DNA from: Thermoplasmata archaeon
Lineage (GTDB): Archaea; Thermoplasmatota; Thermoplasmata; Halarchaeoplasmatales; Halarchaeoplasmataceae
Assembly (NCBI GenBank): GCA_007129655.1
Contig: SKVC01000151.1
Span: 1 to 8,923 of the forward strand
Reading direction: 5' to 3'
Length of the DNA stretch: 8,923 nt
The notes beneath the pieces are model-generated. The model had not been told where the DNA came from, did not search any database, and saw only the letters and a list, made by a program, of their open reading frames with translations. Below are positions 1-5,939 of this stretch, piece after piece. The translations under genes were made by a program, and so were the position numbers. Every line of letters begins with the position of its first letter. Position 1 is the first letter of the stretch.

Positions 1-257
1 AGTTTTTCAAGATCTTGAAGCTGTCGAATAAGTTTATACTTCCTTATGTGAGATTTAATCTTCTGCGATCTTTCTATACCTGCAAAGTACCTGGTGGCAC
101 CGAATATTTTTTCAGATAGTTCATCAACATCTTCCAGGCTGATGTCGTCGGGCATAACTCCCATCTCTTTACATTGTTTTTCGAGAATTTTCTCACCCAA
201 GGGACCAAATTCCTTTACCATCAGTTCCAAAATTTGGTGACTTATAACTTCTTTCAT
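1..257 (-). CDS. Unidentified small helical protein, 5' part only (C-terminus outside window)
   Basis: An open frame runs from an ATG at 257-255 off the left edge of the window (85 complete codons, no stop). The product begins MKEVISHQILELMVKEFGPL and is charged and mostly helical in appearance, with no signal peptide or membrane segment, so it is probably cytosolic. Visible traits are a GPLGEKILEKQCKEMG stretch (residues 18-33), an acidic middle (about 37-49) and a lysine/arginine-rich part (about 63-85). I do not recognise the family and assign no function. No in-frame start codon is visible nearby upstream, and there is no good SD before the ATG. An A-rich/TATA-like box lies 25 nt upstream, which suits a leaderless mRNA starting at this ATG. 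It follows the ABC permease gene on the same strand after 63 nt and probably has its own promoter. That it is a real gene is fairly sure; its identity is unknown. Confidence 0.7.
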   Translation of the reverse strand, partial: MKEVISHQILELMVKEFGPLGEKILEKQCKEMGVMPDDISLEDVDELSEKIFGATRYFAGIERSQKIKSHIRKYKLIRQLQDLEK

Positions 258-281
258 ATCTATGGATATGGAATTTATGTG

Positions 282-294
282 TAATATCTTTTTG
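282..294 (-). promoter_or_regulatory. Putative archaeal BRE/TATA box for the gene at 257-1
   Basis: Read on the minus strand, the sequence is CAAAAAGATATTA: an A-rich BRE-like part followed by a TATA-like part. Its inner edge lies 25 nt before the ATG at 257, the distance expected if transcription starts at or next to the start codon. It closely matches the element before the propeller gene (CAAAAAGATAATA at 3473-3461). This is inferred from sequence and spacing only. Confidence 0.45.
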
Positions 295-320
295 GGATGT
301 GTGTAAACCATTAAGATGTG

Positions 321-1214
321 TCACAGATCACTTTTATTGAATTTGTATTCCGATAATAGCAGTGGTATAGCTATCCAAATTATGAGAACAAAAATCATTA
401 TCCATGTATCGTAGTAGGAAGGATGAAATTCGGGTTCCTCTCCTGCAAATTCCATGGCCCATTCCCTAACAGCGGGTATGTTAAGTGCTAATAATGTATA
501 CCATATAATCATCGGATTGAAGAACTGAACTGCAAAATACCACTTAGGCGGTCTGCCTAATTCTAACTCGCTCCAGCCAAAAGTCATCTCTGCTATGGCA
601 TACATGGAGAATAACCATATGAAGGAGAATAAAAACAGAGTGAAGATAGACCCGGCTAGAGCGGAAGAGCTGTCTTGAAAAAAGACGGAAAGCATCATGG
701 ATATGGAAAGATAAACACCGCCGAGTAATATGGTCGCCAATATGAAAAGGTAGTATTCCCTCCACGCCACTTCGGATATATTGTGAGATATGATAACTCC
801 GCCTAAACCCAGCCCTGCTACTACACATGTTATTATCACCATCCACAAGCCTAGAAACTTACCGGAAAGCACTTCTCCTCTGTCCATAGGGTAAGATAGT
901 AAAAGTTCCAAGGTATCTTTTTCTCTTTCCCTTACTATAGAGCCGTAACCAAGGATCAGAGCGATCAAGGGTACCATGTACTCCACGTAACCTGCAAGGT
1001 ACCTGATGGTATGTTCCATATCCATCCATTCTGCAGAAGTTTCAGCCGCAGTACCGTAATATGATACTGTGACTGAAAGTACCAAAAATATTACAGCGAT
1101 GGTAAGGATCCACGGATTCTTTAAATTCTGTGTAAACTCTTTAAAACTGATACGAAAAATACGCTTCCACATATCTTTGGAATACAGCAATTTAAAATTA
1201 TTTAATTTCCTCAA
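321..1214 (-). CDS. ABC-2 type exporter, NosY-like membrane permease
   Basis: This is the membrane half of an ABC exporter in the cytoplasmic membrane (297 aa). About six hydrophobic segments are visible, near residues 36-54, 75-93, 122-143, 154-175, 184-208 and 268-288. After the second comes the hallmark of this permease family, GSIVREREKDTLELLLSYP (about 91-109) followed by DRGEVLSGKFLG. The start chosen is TTG at 1214-1212. It overlaps the TGA of the ATPase gene, and a strong SD (GGAGGGG) lies 7 nt upstream inside the end of that gene, so the two are translationally coupled. An ATG 14 codons later (MWKRIF) would also give a sensible protein but has no SD. The cargo cannot be read from the sequence; members of this family serve in export of varied substrates or in Cu-maturation (NosDFY) type systems, and no nosD-like gene is visible here. 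The family call is firm, the substrate unknown. Confidence 0.9.
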   Translation of the reverse strand: MRKLNNFKLLYSKDMWKRIFRISFKEFTQNLKNPWILTIAVIFLVLSVTVSYYGTAAETSAEWMDMEHTIRYLAGYVEYMVPLIALILGYGSIVREREKDTLELLLSYPMDRGEVLSGKFLGLWMVIITCVVAGLGLGGVIISHNISEVAWREYYLFILATILLGGVYLSISMMLSVFFQDSSSALAGSIFTLFLFSFIWLFSMYAIAEMTFGWSELELGRPPKWYFAVQFFNPMIIWYTLLALNIPAVREWAMEFAGEEPEFHPSYYDTWIMIFVLIIWIAIPLLLSEYKFNKSDL

Positions 1215-2119
1215 ATCTCCCCCTCCATTATCTTCACGAAGACTTCCTCCAGGTCTGGCTCTTCGATACCGACGTCGTCAATTTCCATACCTTGATCAAC
1301 TAAATCATGTATCAGTCTTGCCTTGTTTTTTCCCGTGCAGTATAGTACAAGAAGTTCCTTCTCGATCCTCGGACGATGTATGTATTTTAAAGACTTTACA
1401 TGTTTGAGAGCTTCATCGATAGGATCCACAGAGATCTCGATTCTCGGCTCCAGATGGAGTTTTTCACTAAGATTTTTCACAGTATCTTCGGCTATCAATT
1501 TACCATCGCTGATAACACCCACTCGGTCACATATCTCCTGTACCTCTGATAGAACATGGCTAGATAGAAAAACTGTCTTACCTTTCTTTTTCATGGAGAT
1601 TATCTTTTTTTTAACCCATCTCCGAATTTCGGGGTCCAATCCCGAAGTTGGCTCATCCAGGATGAGGACATCCGGGTCGCCGATCTGAGTTTGGGCTAGT
1701 CCAAGACGCTGCAGCATCCCTTTGGAGAGTGTTTTTACCTTTGTATCCTTCGACGCTTTTATTTTAAAATCATCAAGGAGGTGTGGGATCACGTCTCTTG
1801 GGCAGCCTTTAAGGTCGCACAAGAACTCCAGATTCTTCTGTACAGTCATATATTCGTATAACGCCACCCGTTCCGGTAAATATCCGATATACTTTCTTAT
1901 ATCTGGACCGGCTTCGGTTACGTCTATACCCTTTACTCTGATCCTTCCTACATCCGGGTTAAGAAGACTCATTATTATCTTTATGGCTGTGGTCTTGCCC
2001 GCACCGTTAGGTCCCAAAAAACCGTATATCTCACCCTCAGCAACAGAAAGGTCCAAATTCCGTAAGGCTTTGATCGAACCATAGCTCTTATGCAGCCCCT
2101 CTATCTCGATGATCGCCAT
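1211..2119 (-). CDS. ABC transporter ATP-binding protein (CcmA/COG1131 type)
   Basis: This is the cytosolic ATPase that would drive the NosY-like permease encoded directly downstream (302 aa, usual length for the family). Motifs in order are Walker A GPNGAGKT (36-43), a Q-loop region YLPERVALYEYMT in which Glu (83) takes the place usual for Gln, the signature LSKGM (131-135, in place of LSGGQ), Walker B VLILDEP with catalytic Glu156, the D-loop SGLDP, and the H-loop His188 in SSHVLSEVQ. LSKGM signatures and a Glu-containing Q-loop are, as I recall, common in this exporter subfamily, so neither implies loss of activity. The C-terminal ~90 residues form the usual accessory domain ending in DLEEVFVKIMEGEI. 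The start is ATG at 2119; no clear SD precedes it, but a TATA-like box lies about 27 nt upstream, suggesting a leaderless first gene of a two-gene operon. It is 50 nt downstream of the propeller gene. The family is certain, the cargo unknown. Confidence 0.95.
   Translation of the reverse strand: MAIIEIEGLHKSYGSIKALRNLDLSVAEGEIYGFLGPNGAGKTTAIKIIMSLLNPDVGRIRVKGIDVTEAGPDIRKYIGYLPERVALYEYMTVQKNLEFLCDLKGCPRDVIPHLLDDFKIKASKDTKVKTLSKGMLQRLGLAQTQIGDPDVLILDEPTSGLDPEIRRWVKKKIISMKKKGKTVFLSSHVLSEVQEICDRVGVISDGKLIAEDTVKNLSEKLHLEPRIEISVDPIDEALKHVKSLKYIHRPRIEKELLVLYCTGKNKARLIHDLVDQGMEIDDVGIEEPDLEEVFVKIMEGEI
1222..1226 (-). promoter_or_regulatory. Shine-Dalgarno site deciding the TTG start of the permease
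   Basis: The minus strand reads GGAGG (extending to GGAGGGGGAGA), 7 nt before TTG at 1214. It sits inside the last codons of the upstream ATPase gene, whose TGA overlaps the TTG. This is the main reason for preferring TTG over the later ATG at 1172. Confidence 0.7.
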
Positions 2120-2142
2120 TCACAGCATCATACATCTGTTGG

Positions 2143-2156
2143 TAAAAATATTTTTG
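2143..2156 (-). promoter_or_regulatory. Putative TATA box of the ABC exporter operon; possible U-run terminator for the propeller gene
   Basis: The minus strand reads CAAAAATATTTTTA in the 50-nt gap between the propeller gene and the ATPase gene. The TATA-like core ends about 27 nt before the ATPase ATG (2119), as expected for a leaderless archaeal promoter. The same stretch gives a run of five T on the minus strand shortly after the propeller stop codon, which could terminate archaeal transcription. Whether it acts as one, both or neither is not decided by the sequence. Confidence 0.4.
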
Positions 2157-2169
2157 TGTTATGATCATG

Positions 2170-3435
2170 TCAATGTTCATGCTTCGACCATTTTATCTGT
2201 ATGATAAAACCGCAGACGATCACTGTAGTTATCAGGATGATAGGGATGATGTCCATGAAGATATCTTTTGTCGTTGTGGTGTCACGATTCAACGCGTACA
2301 ATCTGCCGTCACCGGAACCGACATAAACCGTTCCATCTTCCCCTATTATGGGCGACGATGATATAGGGCCGTCAAGGTCAACACTCCACCTCTCATCACC
2401 ACCTTCGTCGACTGCGTAAAGTCGTTGATTATTTGCTCCGAAGATTATGAAGCCATCGGCACTGACCGTTGGGGATGAACGTATTTCCCTACCCGTGGAA
2501 AACTTCCAGTTGATGGTTCCTTCTGGTCGTATCGAATACAGATTACCGTCCCATCCTCCCACGTATATATTTCCATTCCGGCCTAAGGATGGTGAACCAT
2601 CGATATGAGATTCGGTTTTTATCTGCCAAACTATAGTCCCATTCGGATTCGCACATATAATCTCTCCAGCCCACGTGGTAAATATTATGTTACCATTAGG
2701 ATGTACCAGAGGAGTTGATTGGATCTGACCGCCTACTGAAACATTCCATAATTCTTCTCCCTCTAACGATAATGCGTAAAGATTACCGTCACTAGAACCG
2801 ATATAGATGGTGTTATCAGCGGCAAGGGCCGGCGATGAGACTATCTCGTCTTCTGTTTCGAACGACCACTGTTCGTTCCCATTCGCATCGATGGCGTACA
2901 TATAGCCGTCTTTGGAACCTACATATATATTTCCGTCCGGACCTATAAGTGGCGAAGAATCTATCTCATCATTAGTTTGAAAACTCCAAAGTTCAGTTCC
3001 ATCTTTGTCGAAGGCATACAGACGACTGTCGTAACTTCCTATGTATATAGTTCCATCTTCAGCCACGGCCGGTGACGAGCGTGAGTTAGATGTGCGGCCG
3101 AAAACATTTCCCACTTCAGGGCCTATCAAGGCTCTCCATTTTATCGTACCCGTAGGTTCGATCGAATAAAGATAGTTTTCATCGGATCCTATATAGATAG
3201 TACCGTCCCCTGCTATCGTAGGTGACGAATATACTCTGTATCTATTGATAAATATACTCCATTCTATTTCTCCGGGGTTATCCGAAAGATCATTTGGACT
3301 AAGTCCGGTTCGAGCAGAGTCTACACGGTAACCTGAGCCTGATGATAGCTCTACACCAGTTGAAACTAGAATAAATGATGATATCAATAAAGTAACCATA
3401 ATTGAGGCAGCCAACTTTATTCCTGAGGGTTTCAT
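2170..3435 (-). CDS. Membrane-anchored PQQ-like beta-propeller repeat protein, eight repeats
   Basis: This is a predicted extracytoplasmic protein of 421 aa. A hydrophobic N-terminal segment (about 8-27) looks like a signal peptide or anchor. Eight copies of a blade of the form SSP-x(4)-DGTIYIGS-x-D-x-x-LYAI-x(4)-G-x-x-W follow, starting near residues 70, 120, 160, 200, 240, 280, 320 and 360. From the second copy the period is exactly 40 residues. A lone EIEW strand before the first copy (about 56-59) could close the ring with the C-terminal copy. Copy 5 (240-279) is the most divergent: IIFTTWAGEII replaces the YIGS-x-D-G-x-LY core. A C-terminal transmembrane segment (about 395-413) is followed by a short basic tail, so the propeller should sit outside the membrane. 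Such repeats resemble quinoprotein and BamB-like propellers, but I see no evidence that it binds PQQ or is an enzyme; a binding or scaffold role is more likely. It is divergent from the MoxR operon across 85 nt. Confidence 0.88.
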   Translation of the reverse strand: MKPSGIKLAASIMVTLLISSFILVSTGVELSSGSGYRVDSARTGLSPNDLSDNPGEIEWSIFINRYRVYSSPTIAGDGTIYIGSDENYLYSIEPTGTIKWRALIGPEVGNVFGRTSNSRSSPAVAEDGTIYIGSYDSRLYAFDKDGTELWSFQTNDEIDSSPLIGPDGNIYVGSKDGYMYAIDANGNEQWSFETEDEIVSSPALAADNTIYIGSSDGNLYALSLEGEELWNVSVGGQIQSTPLVHPNGNIIFTTWAGEIICANPNGTIVWQIKTESHIDGSPSLGRNGNIYVGGWDGNLYSIRPEGTINWKFSTGREIRSSPTVSADGFIIFGANNQRLYAVDEGGDERWSVDLDGPISSSPIIGEDGTVYVGSGDGRLYALNRDTTTTKDIFMDIIPIILITTVIVCGFIIQIKWSKHEH

Positions 3436-3460
3436 CTCTTTTTAATTGATGCTACTTGTT

Positions 3461-3473
3461 TATTATCTTTTTG
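3461..3473 (-). promoter_or_regulatory. Putative archaeal BRE/TATA box for the propeller gene
   Basis: The minus strand reads CAAAAAGATAATA, with its inner edge 26 nt before the ATG at 3435. Only one base differs from the element at 294-282, and the spacing to the start codon is almost the same. No SD lies between the box and the ATG, so a leaderless transcript is likely. Confidence 0.5.
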
Positions 3474-3485
3474 AAGGAAATAGTC

Positions 3486-3505
3486 TTATATGGCTAGTAT
3501 AATTG
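3486..3505 (+). promoter_or_regulatory. Putative promoter of the MoxR/DUF58/DUF4129 operon
   Basis: Two TATA-like stretches are present in the divergent gap, TTATAT (3486-3491) and TATAAT (3498-3503). Transcription from the first would start near 3515-3520, just at or before the ATG at 3521. From the second it would start near 3525-3530. The choice matters because the operon's first gene has an unclear start. The region is shared back to back with the propeller gene promoter. Confidence 0.35.
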
Positions 3506-3515
3506 AGATAAAATC

Positions 3516-3522
3516 AGGTGAT
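3516..3522 (+). promoter_or_regulatory. SD-like AGGTGAT before the disputed start of the DUF4129 gene
   Basis: AGGTGAT matches the consensus complementary to the archaeal 16S rRNA 3' end. It is 5 nt before ATA (3528) in the frame of the DUF4129 protein, but abuts and overlaps the ATG at 3521, which is in the wrong frame. It lies too far from TTG 3564 to serve that codon. It therefore suggests translation starts near 3521-3530. Confidence 0.4.
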
Positions 3523-3563
3523 GGAAAATAGAGAGAAAAACCCTTTTCGGTGTTGCGGTCATA

Positions 3564-4409
3564 TTGCTGCTGTTCGGTGCTTGGGGAATAGGTAATCTGA
3601 TGTATACTATGCCTCACATCTACGGAGGGGGTGAGATCGTAGCTGAATTCGAGCATGAAGATGCCGCACATGGTGAGGTCATTGAAACGGATTTTCCATA
3701 TCTACAATACATAACTCAATTTGTATTGGGAACTATAATAGTAATCAGCATTATAGGTATAATCATAGGTATAATTCAACAGGACAAGGGTCTGGCATTT
3801 AACATAGCTGCCGGTGTTATCGGAGGTTTAATCGGTTTAGCCATATTTGCAGGCGCATATTGGATGTATTACAGATTACCGGCCTTTGACGATGCGGGAG
3901 AAGCCTCTTCGTCCACACAGGGAGCGACCGAGACCATACCTCGATTCTTTTTCGGCTCAGTAGGCGGATTATTGATATTGTTCGTATGTATCGCCTTAGT
4001 AGCGATCCTTGTTTACAGTAAAATGAAGGTATATCTTGATTCGAAAATAGTAGAGGAAGAAGAAAAGGACGTCAAAGATATGGTCTCGGCAACACTCGAT
4101 AGAACCGTGGATGACCTTTACAGCGGTAAAGATGTCCGCTCCACGATAATCAGATGCTACCAACAGATGTGTATCGCCCTGGAAGATACGGGAATAACCC
4201 ATGCGGAATCCATGACACCCCGTGAATTCATACAGCTTTCGATCAAAAAATTGGATGTAAGCAGAAAAACCCTTCGTGAGATGACAGGGATGTTCGAAGA
4301 GGCTAGATACAGTGTTCATAATATAGGGGAAGATATGAGGCAAAGAGCCCTACGAGACTTAAATTTACTGAAAAAAGAGCTAGGAGGTATCAAAGATGAA
4401 GTACATTGA
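3564..4409 (+). CDS. DUF4129-domain membrane protein, first gene of MoxR operon; start uncertain
   Basis: The C-terminal part (about residues 175-265 counting from TTG 3564) looks like a DUF4129 domain: a helical cytosolic region with DVRSTIIRCYQQM, then GITHAESMTPREF and FEEARYSVHNIGEDMRQRAL. Three membrane segments precede it (about 49-71, 78-100 and 127-151). DUF4129 is commonly linked to MoxR and DUF58 genes and occurs at the C-terminus of TgpA-like transglutaminase proteins; no transglutaminase core is present here. The coordinates use the first conventional in-frame start, TTG at 3564, but this is probably not the true one. The same frame continues upstream to 3522 and encodes IERKTLFGVAVI before LLLFGAW, a good positively charged start to an N-terminal membrane anchor. 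No ATG, GTG or TTG is available there in frame, and a TGA lies at 3519-3521. The gene ends 14 nt inside the next gene. The domain call is fairly sure, the 5' end unsettled. Confidence 0.82.
   Translation: MLLFGAWGIGNLMYTMPHIYGGGEIVAEFEHEDAAHGEVIETDFPYLQYITQFVLGTIIVISIIGIIIGIIQQDKGLAFNIAAGVIGGLIGLAIFAGAYWMYYRLPAFDDAGEASSSTQGATETIPRFFFGSVGGLLILFVCIALVAILVYSKMKVYLDSKIVEEEEKDVKDMVSATLDRTVDDLYSGKDVRSTIIRCYQQMCIALEDTGITHAESMTPREFIQLSIKKLDVSRKTLREMTGMFEEARYSVHNIGEDMRQRALRDLNLLKKELGGIKDEVH
4383..4388 (+). promoter_or_regulatory. Shine-Dalgarno site for the two-TM protein gene
   Basis: GGAGGT lies 7 nt before the ATG at 4396, inside the end of the DUF4129 coding sequence. It supports translation from 4396 despite the 14-nt overlap. 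Confidence 0.7.
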
Positions 4410-4986
4410 GCACGATTACAGCCATGAAAAAGCTCCCTTCATGATGGTTTTCACCTTCATAATGTTGATACTTTTCGTACTACTGCTCTTTTTCTTTGCC
4501 TGGATACGATATAGCGGAATCCTGCGATGGGCGATCAGTATCTTTGCGTTGGGCATACTGGCTACTTTTTTTGCTCGGGCTATTTACGCGCAGAGCATCC
4601 CGATCAAAAGTTGGGAACGCCATACACAACTCAATTTGACCATAGGTTCCAACCTTGAACCTCTTATGAAGACTCTGGACCGTGCGGCTAACGGTTCGGA
4701 GACCAGTCAGGCACTCCTTGAAGAGCGTTTAAAAAAACTGTTCTTAGAGCGTTTAAAGACTTCCAAAGAGATATCATCCGACGAAGTAAAAGATCTGCAG
4801 AATGATCCAACTCAGCTTAGGCGTGTGGTGGGAGACGACGTTCTCACGGAATTTCTTATAAAAGGTAAGGATATCAGAAAAGTAGGCGGGCATCACGCAC
4901 TCTACGGTTCCAATGCCGAGTCGAACCCCAAGAAGTACAAACATAAGATAAACCGAATAATAAAGCATATAGAGGAATGGAAATGA
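4396..4986 (+). CDS. Two-TM membrane protein of unknown function in MoxR operon
   Basis: I do not recognise a family for this 196-aa protein. Two hydrophobic segments near the N-terminus (about 14-37 and 42-62) are followed by a hydrophilic, charged region of some 130 residues. Since the first ~12 residues are hydrophilic and the hairpin contains an arginine, both termini are probably cytosolic. The soluble part has a helical stretch ALLEERLKKLFLERLKTSKE (106-125), then DLQNDPTQLRRVVGDDVL, and ends in a lysine-rich tail. The ATG at 4396 has a strong SD (GGAGGT, 4383-4388) and overlaps the previous gene by 14 nt; its TGA overlaps the MoxR ATG at 4983. This tight coupling places it in the same complex or pathway as MoxR, DUF58 and DUF4129. 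Haloarchaeal MoxR loci carry small two-TM proteins in a similar position, as far as I recall, but homology is not shown here. Confidence 0.85.
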   Translation: MKYIEHDYSHEKAPFMMVFTFIMLILFVLLLFFFAWIRYSGILRWAISIFALGILATFFARAIYAQSIPIKSWERHTQLNLTIGSNLEPLMKTLDRAANGSETSQALLEERLKKLFLERLKTSKEISSDEVKDLQNDPTQLRRVVGDDVLTEFLIKGKDIRKVGGHHALYGSNAESNPKKYKHKINRIIKHIEEWK

Positions 4987-5933
4987 AAATAGATGAAGTT
5001 TCAAAGATAGGTAAGACGTTGATAGACGAAGTGGCCAGACACATAGTCGGTAAGAGGGGCGTACTGCAGAAGACCCTGGTGGGTATACTGGCAAACGGAC
5101 ACATACTCTTCGAAGACTACCCAGGTCTTGCGAAAACCATGATGTCCAACTGCTTTGCGGATGCCCTGGGATGCGATTTTAAGCGCATTCAGTTCACCCC
5201 GGATCTGCTGCCGGCGGATATAACCGGCTCTTTTATCTACGACAGAAATACCGGTGAATTCAAGATGAGAAAGGGCCCTATATTCACCAATATTTTGCTG
5301 GCAGACGAGATCAACCGAGCACCGCCGAAGACCCAGGCCGCCCTCCTGGAGGCTATGCAGGAAAAGCAGACTACCATCGAGGGAGAGACCCATATGATGA
5401 CTCCGCCCTTCATCGTCATAGCCACACAGAATCCCATCGAATACGAGGGAACCTATCCCCTACCGGAAGCCCAGGTGGATAGGTTCATGCTCCGGCTGGA
5501 TGTCGGGTATCCGACCCATGAACATGAAGTTGAGATACTCCGGAGAAGAAAAGACAGAAAGATGGACTATATAAAAGTGAACAAGGTCACCGAACCGAAA
5601 ACTCTACTTGATATGCAACGTGCCGTTGAAGATGTACATCTGGACGACGATATAAAAGACTACATCGTTAAGATCGTGCAGAACACACGTAAGAACAGTC
5701 AGGTAGAAGTCGGCTGCAGTCCTCGAGGGAGCCTCGCACTGATGAAAACCTCAATGGCGAATGCAGCCGTAAAGGGTCGTGATTACGTAGTACCGGACGA
5801 CGTAAAATTCCTTTCTAAGGAGGCCCTGGCCCATAGATTGGTTCTCAAGCCGGGACCGGCCATCAAAGGCGTCAGACCGGAGTACATCATATCTCAGATA
5901 TTGAAGAAGGTACCGGTACCCAAGCTAAAGTGA
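4983..5933 (+). CDS. MoxR-family AAA+ ATPase
   Basis: This is a cytosolic AAA+ ATPase of the MoxR family (316 aa, usual size), thought to act as a chaperone-like motor that remodels or activates partner proteins, often VWA or DUF58 proteins. Features in order are the Walker A region EDYPGLAKT (44-52), then FTPDLLPADITGS (71-83), Walker B and following NILLADEINRAPPKTQAALL (103-122), sensor 1 IATQNPIEYEGTYPLPEAQ, the VDRF arginine-finger region directly after it, and sensor 2 in CSPRGSLALM. All the catalytic parts are present. The Walker A keeps the essential Lys-Thr, but its first and last glycines are Asp and Ala; the Ala is normal for MoxR. I chose ATG 4983: it overlaps the preceding TGA as ATGA and is 7 nt from GAGG (4972-4975). 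ATG 4977 would add two residues but abuts the SD. DUF58 follows after 6 nt. Confidence 0.96.
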   Translation: MKIDEVSKIGKTLIDEVARHIVGKRGVLQKTLVGILANGHILFEDYPGLAKTMMSNCFADALGCDFKRIQFTPDLLPADITGSFIYDRNTGEFKMRKGPIFTNILLADEINRAPPKTQAALLEAMQEKQTTIEGETHMMTPPFIVIATQNPIEYEGTYPLPEAQVDRFMLRLDVGYPTHEHEVEILRRRKDRKMDYIKVNKVTEPKTLLDMQRAVEDVHLDDDIKDYIVKIVQNTRKNSQVEVGCSPRGSLALMKTSMANAAVKGRDYVVPDDVKFLSKEALAHRLVLKPGPAIKGVRPEYIISQILKKVPVPKLK

Positions 5934-5939
5934 AAACAG

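Noticed and set aside
544..846. Open frame on the minus strand inside the permease gene
   Set aside because: It lies in another frame of a clear ABC permease gene and gives a Cys/His/Arg-rich, low-plausibility protein with no SD or family pattern.
1069..2084. Three overlapping plus-strand open frames opposite the ABC genes
   Set aside because: They are antisense to strongly conserved ABC ATPase and permease coding sequence, serine/proline/arginine-rich, and without motifs.
2292..3229. Regular 120-bp periodicity that could suggest a CRISPR-like or satellite array
   Set aside because: The repeats are protein-level beta-propeller blades in one continuous reading frame; the DNA copies are diverged and there are no unique spacers.
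3521..3580. Separate short gene starting at ATG 3521
   Set aside because: In its own frame it soon gives a Cys/His/Arg-containing, non-hydrophobic product that overlaps the DUF4129 frame; it makes more sense as the displaced start of that gene.
4977..4982. ATG 4977 as the MoxR start
   Set aside because: It directly abuts the SD-like GAGGA, whereas ATG 4983 has proper spacing and forms a standard ATGA overlap with the preceding stop.
4774..5437. Several minus-strand open frames opposite the two-TM protein and MoxR genes
   Set aside because: The plus strand is fully explained by MoxR with all AAA+ motifs; the antisense products look like shadows and no promoter supports them.
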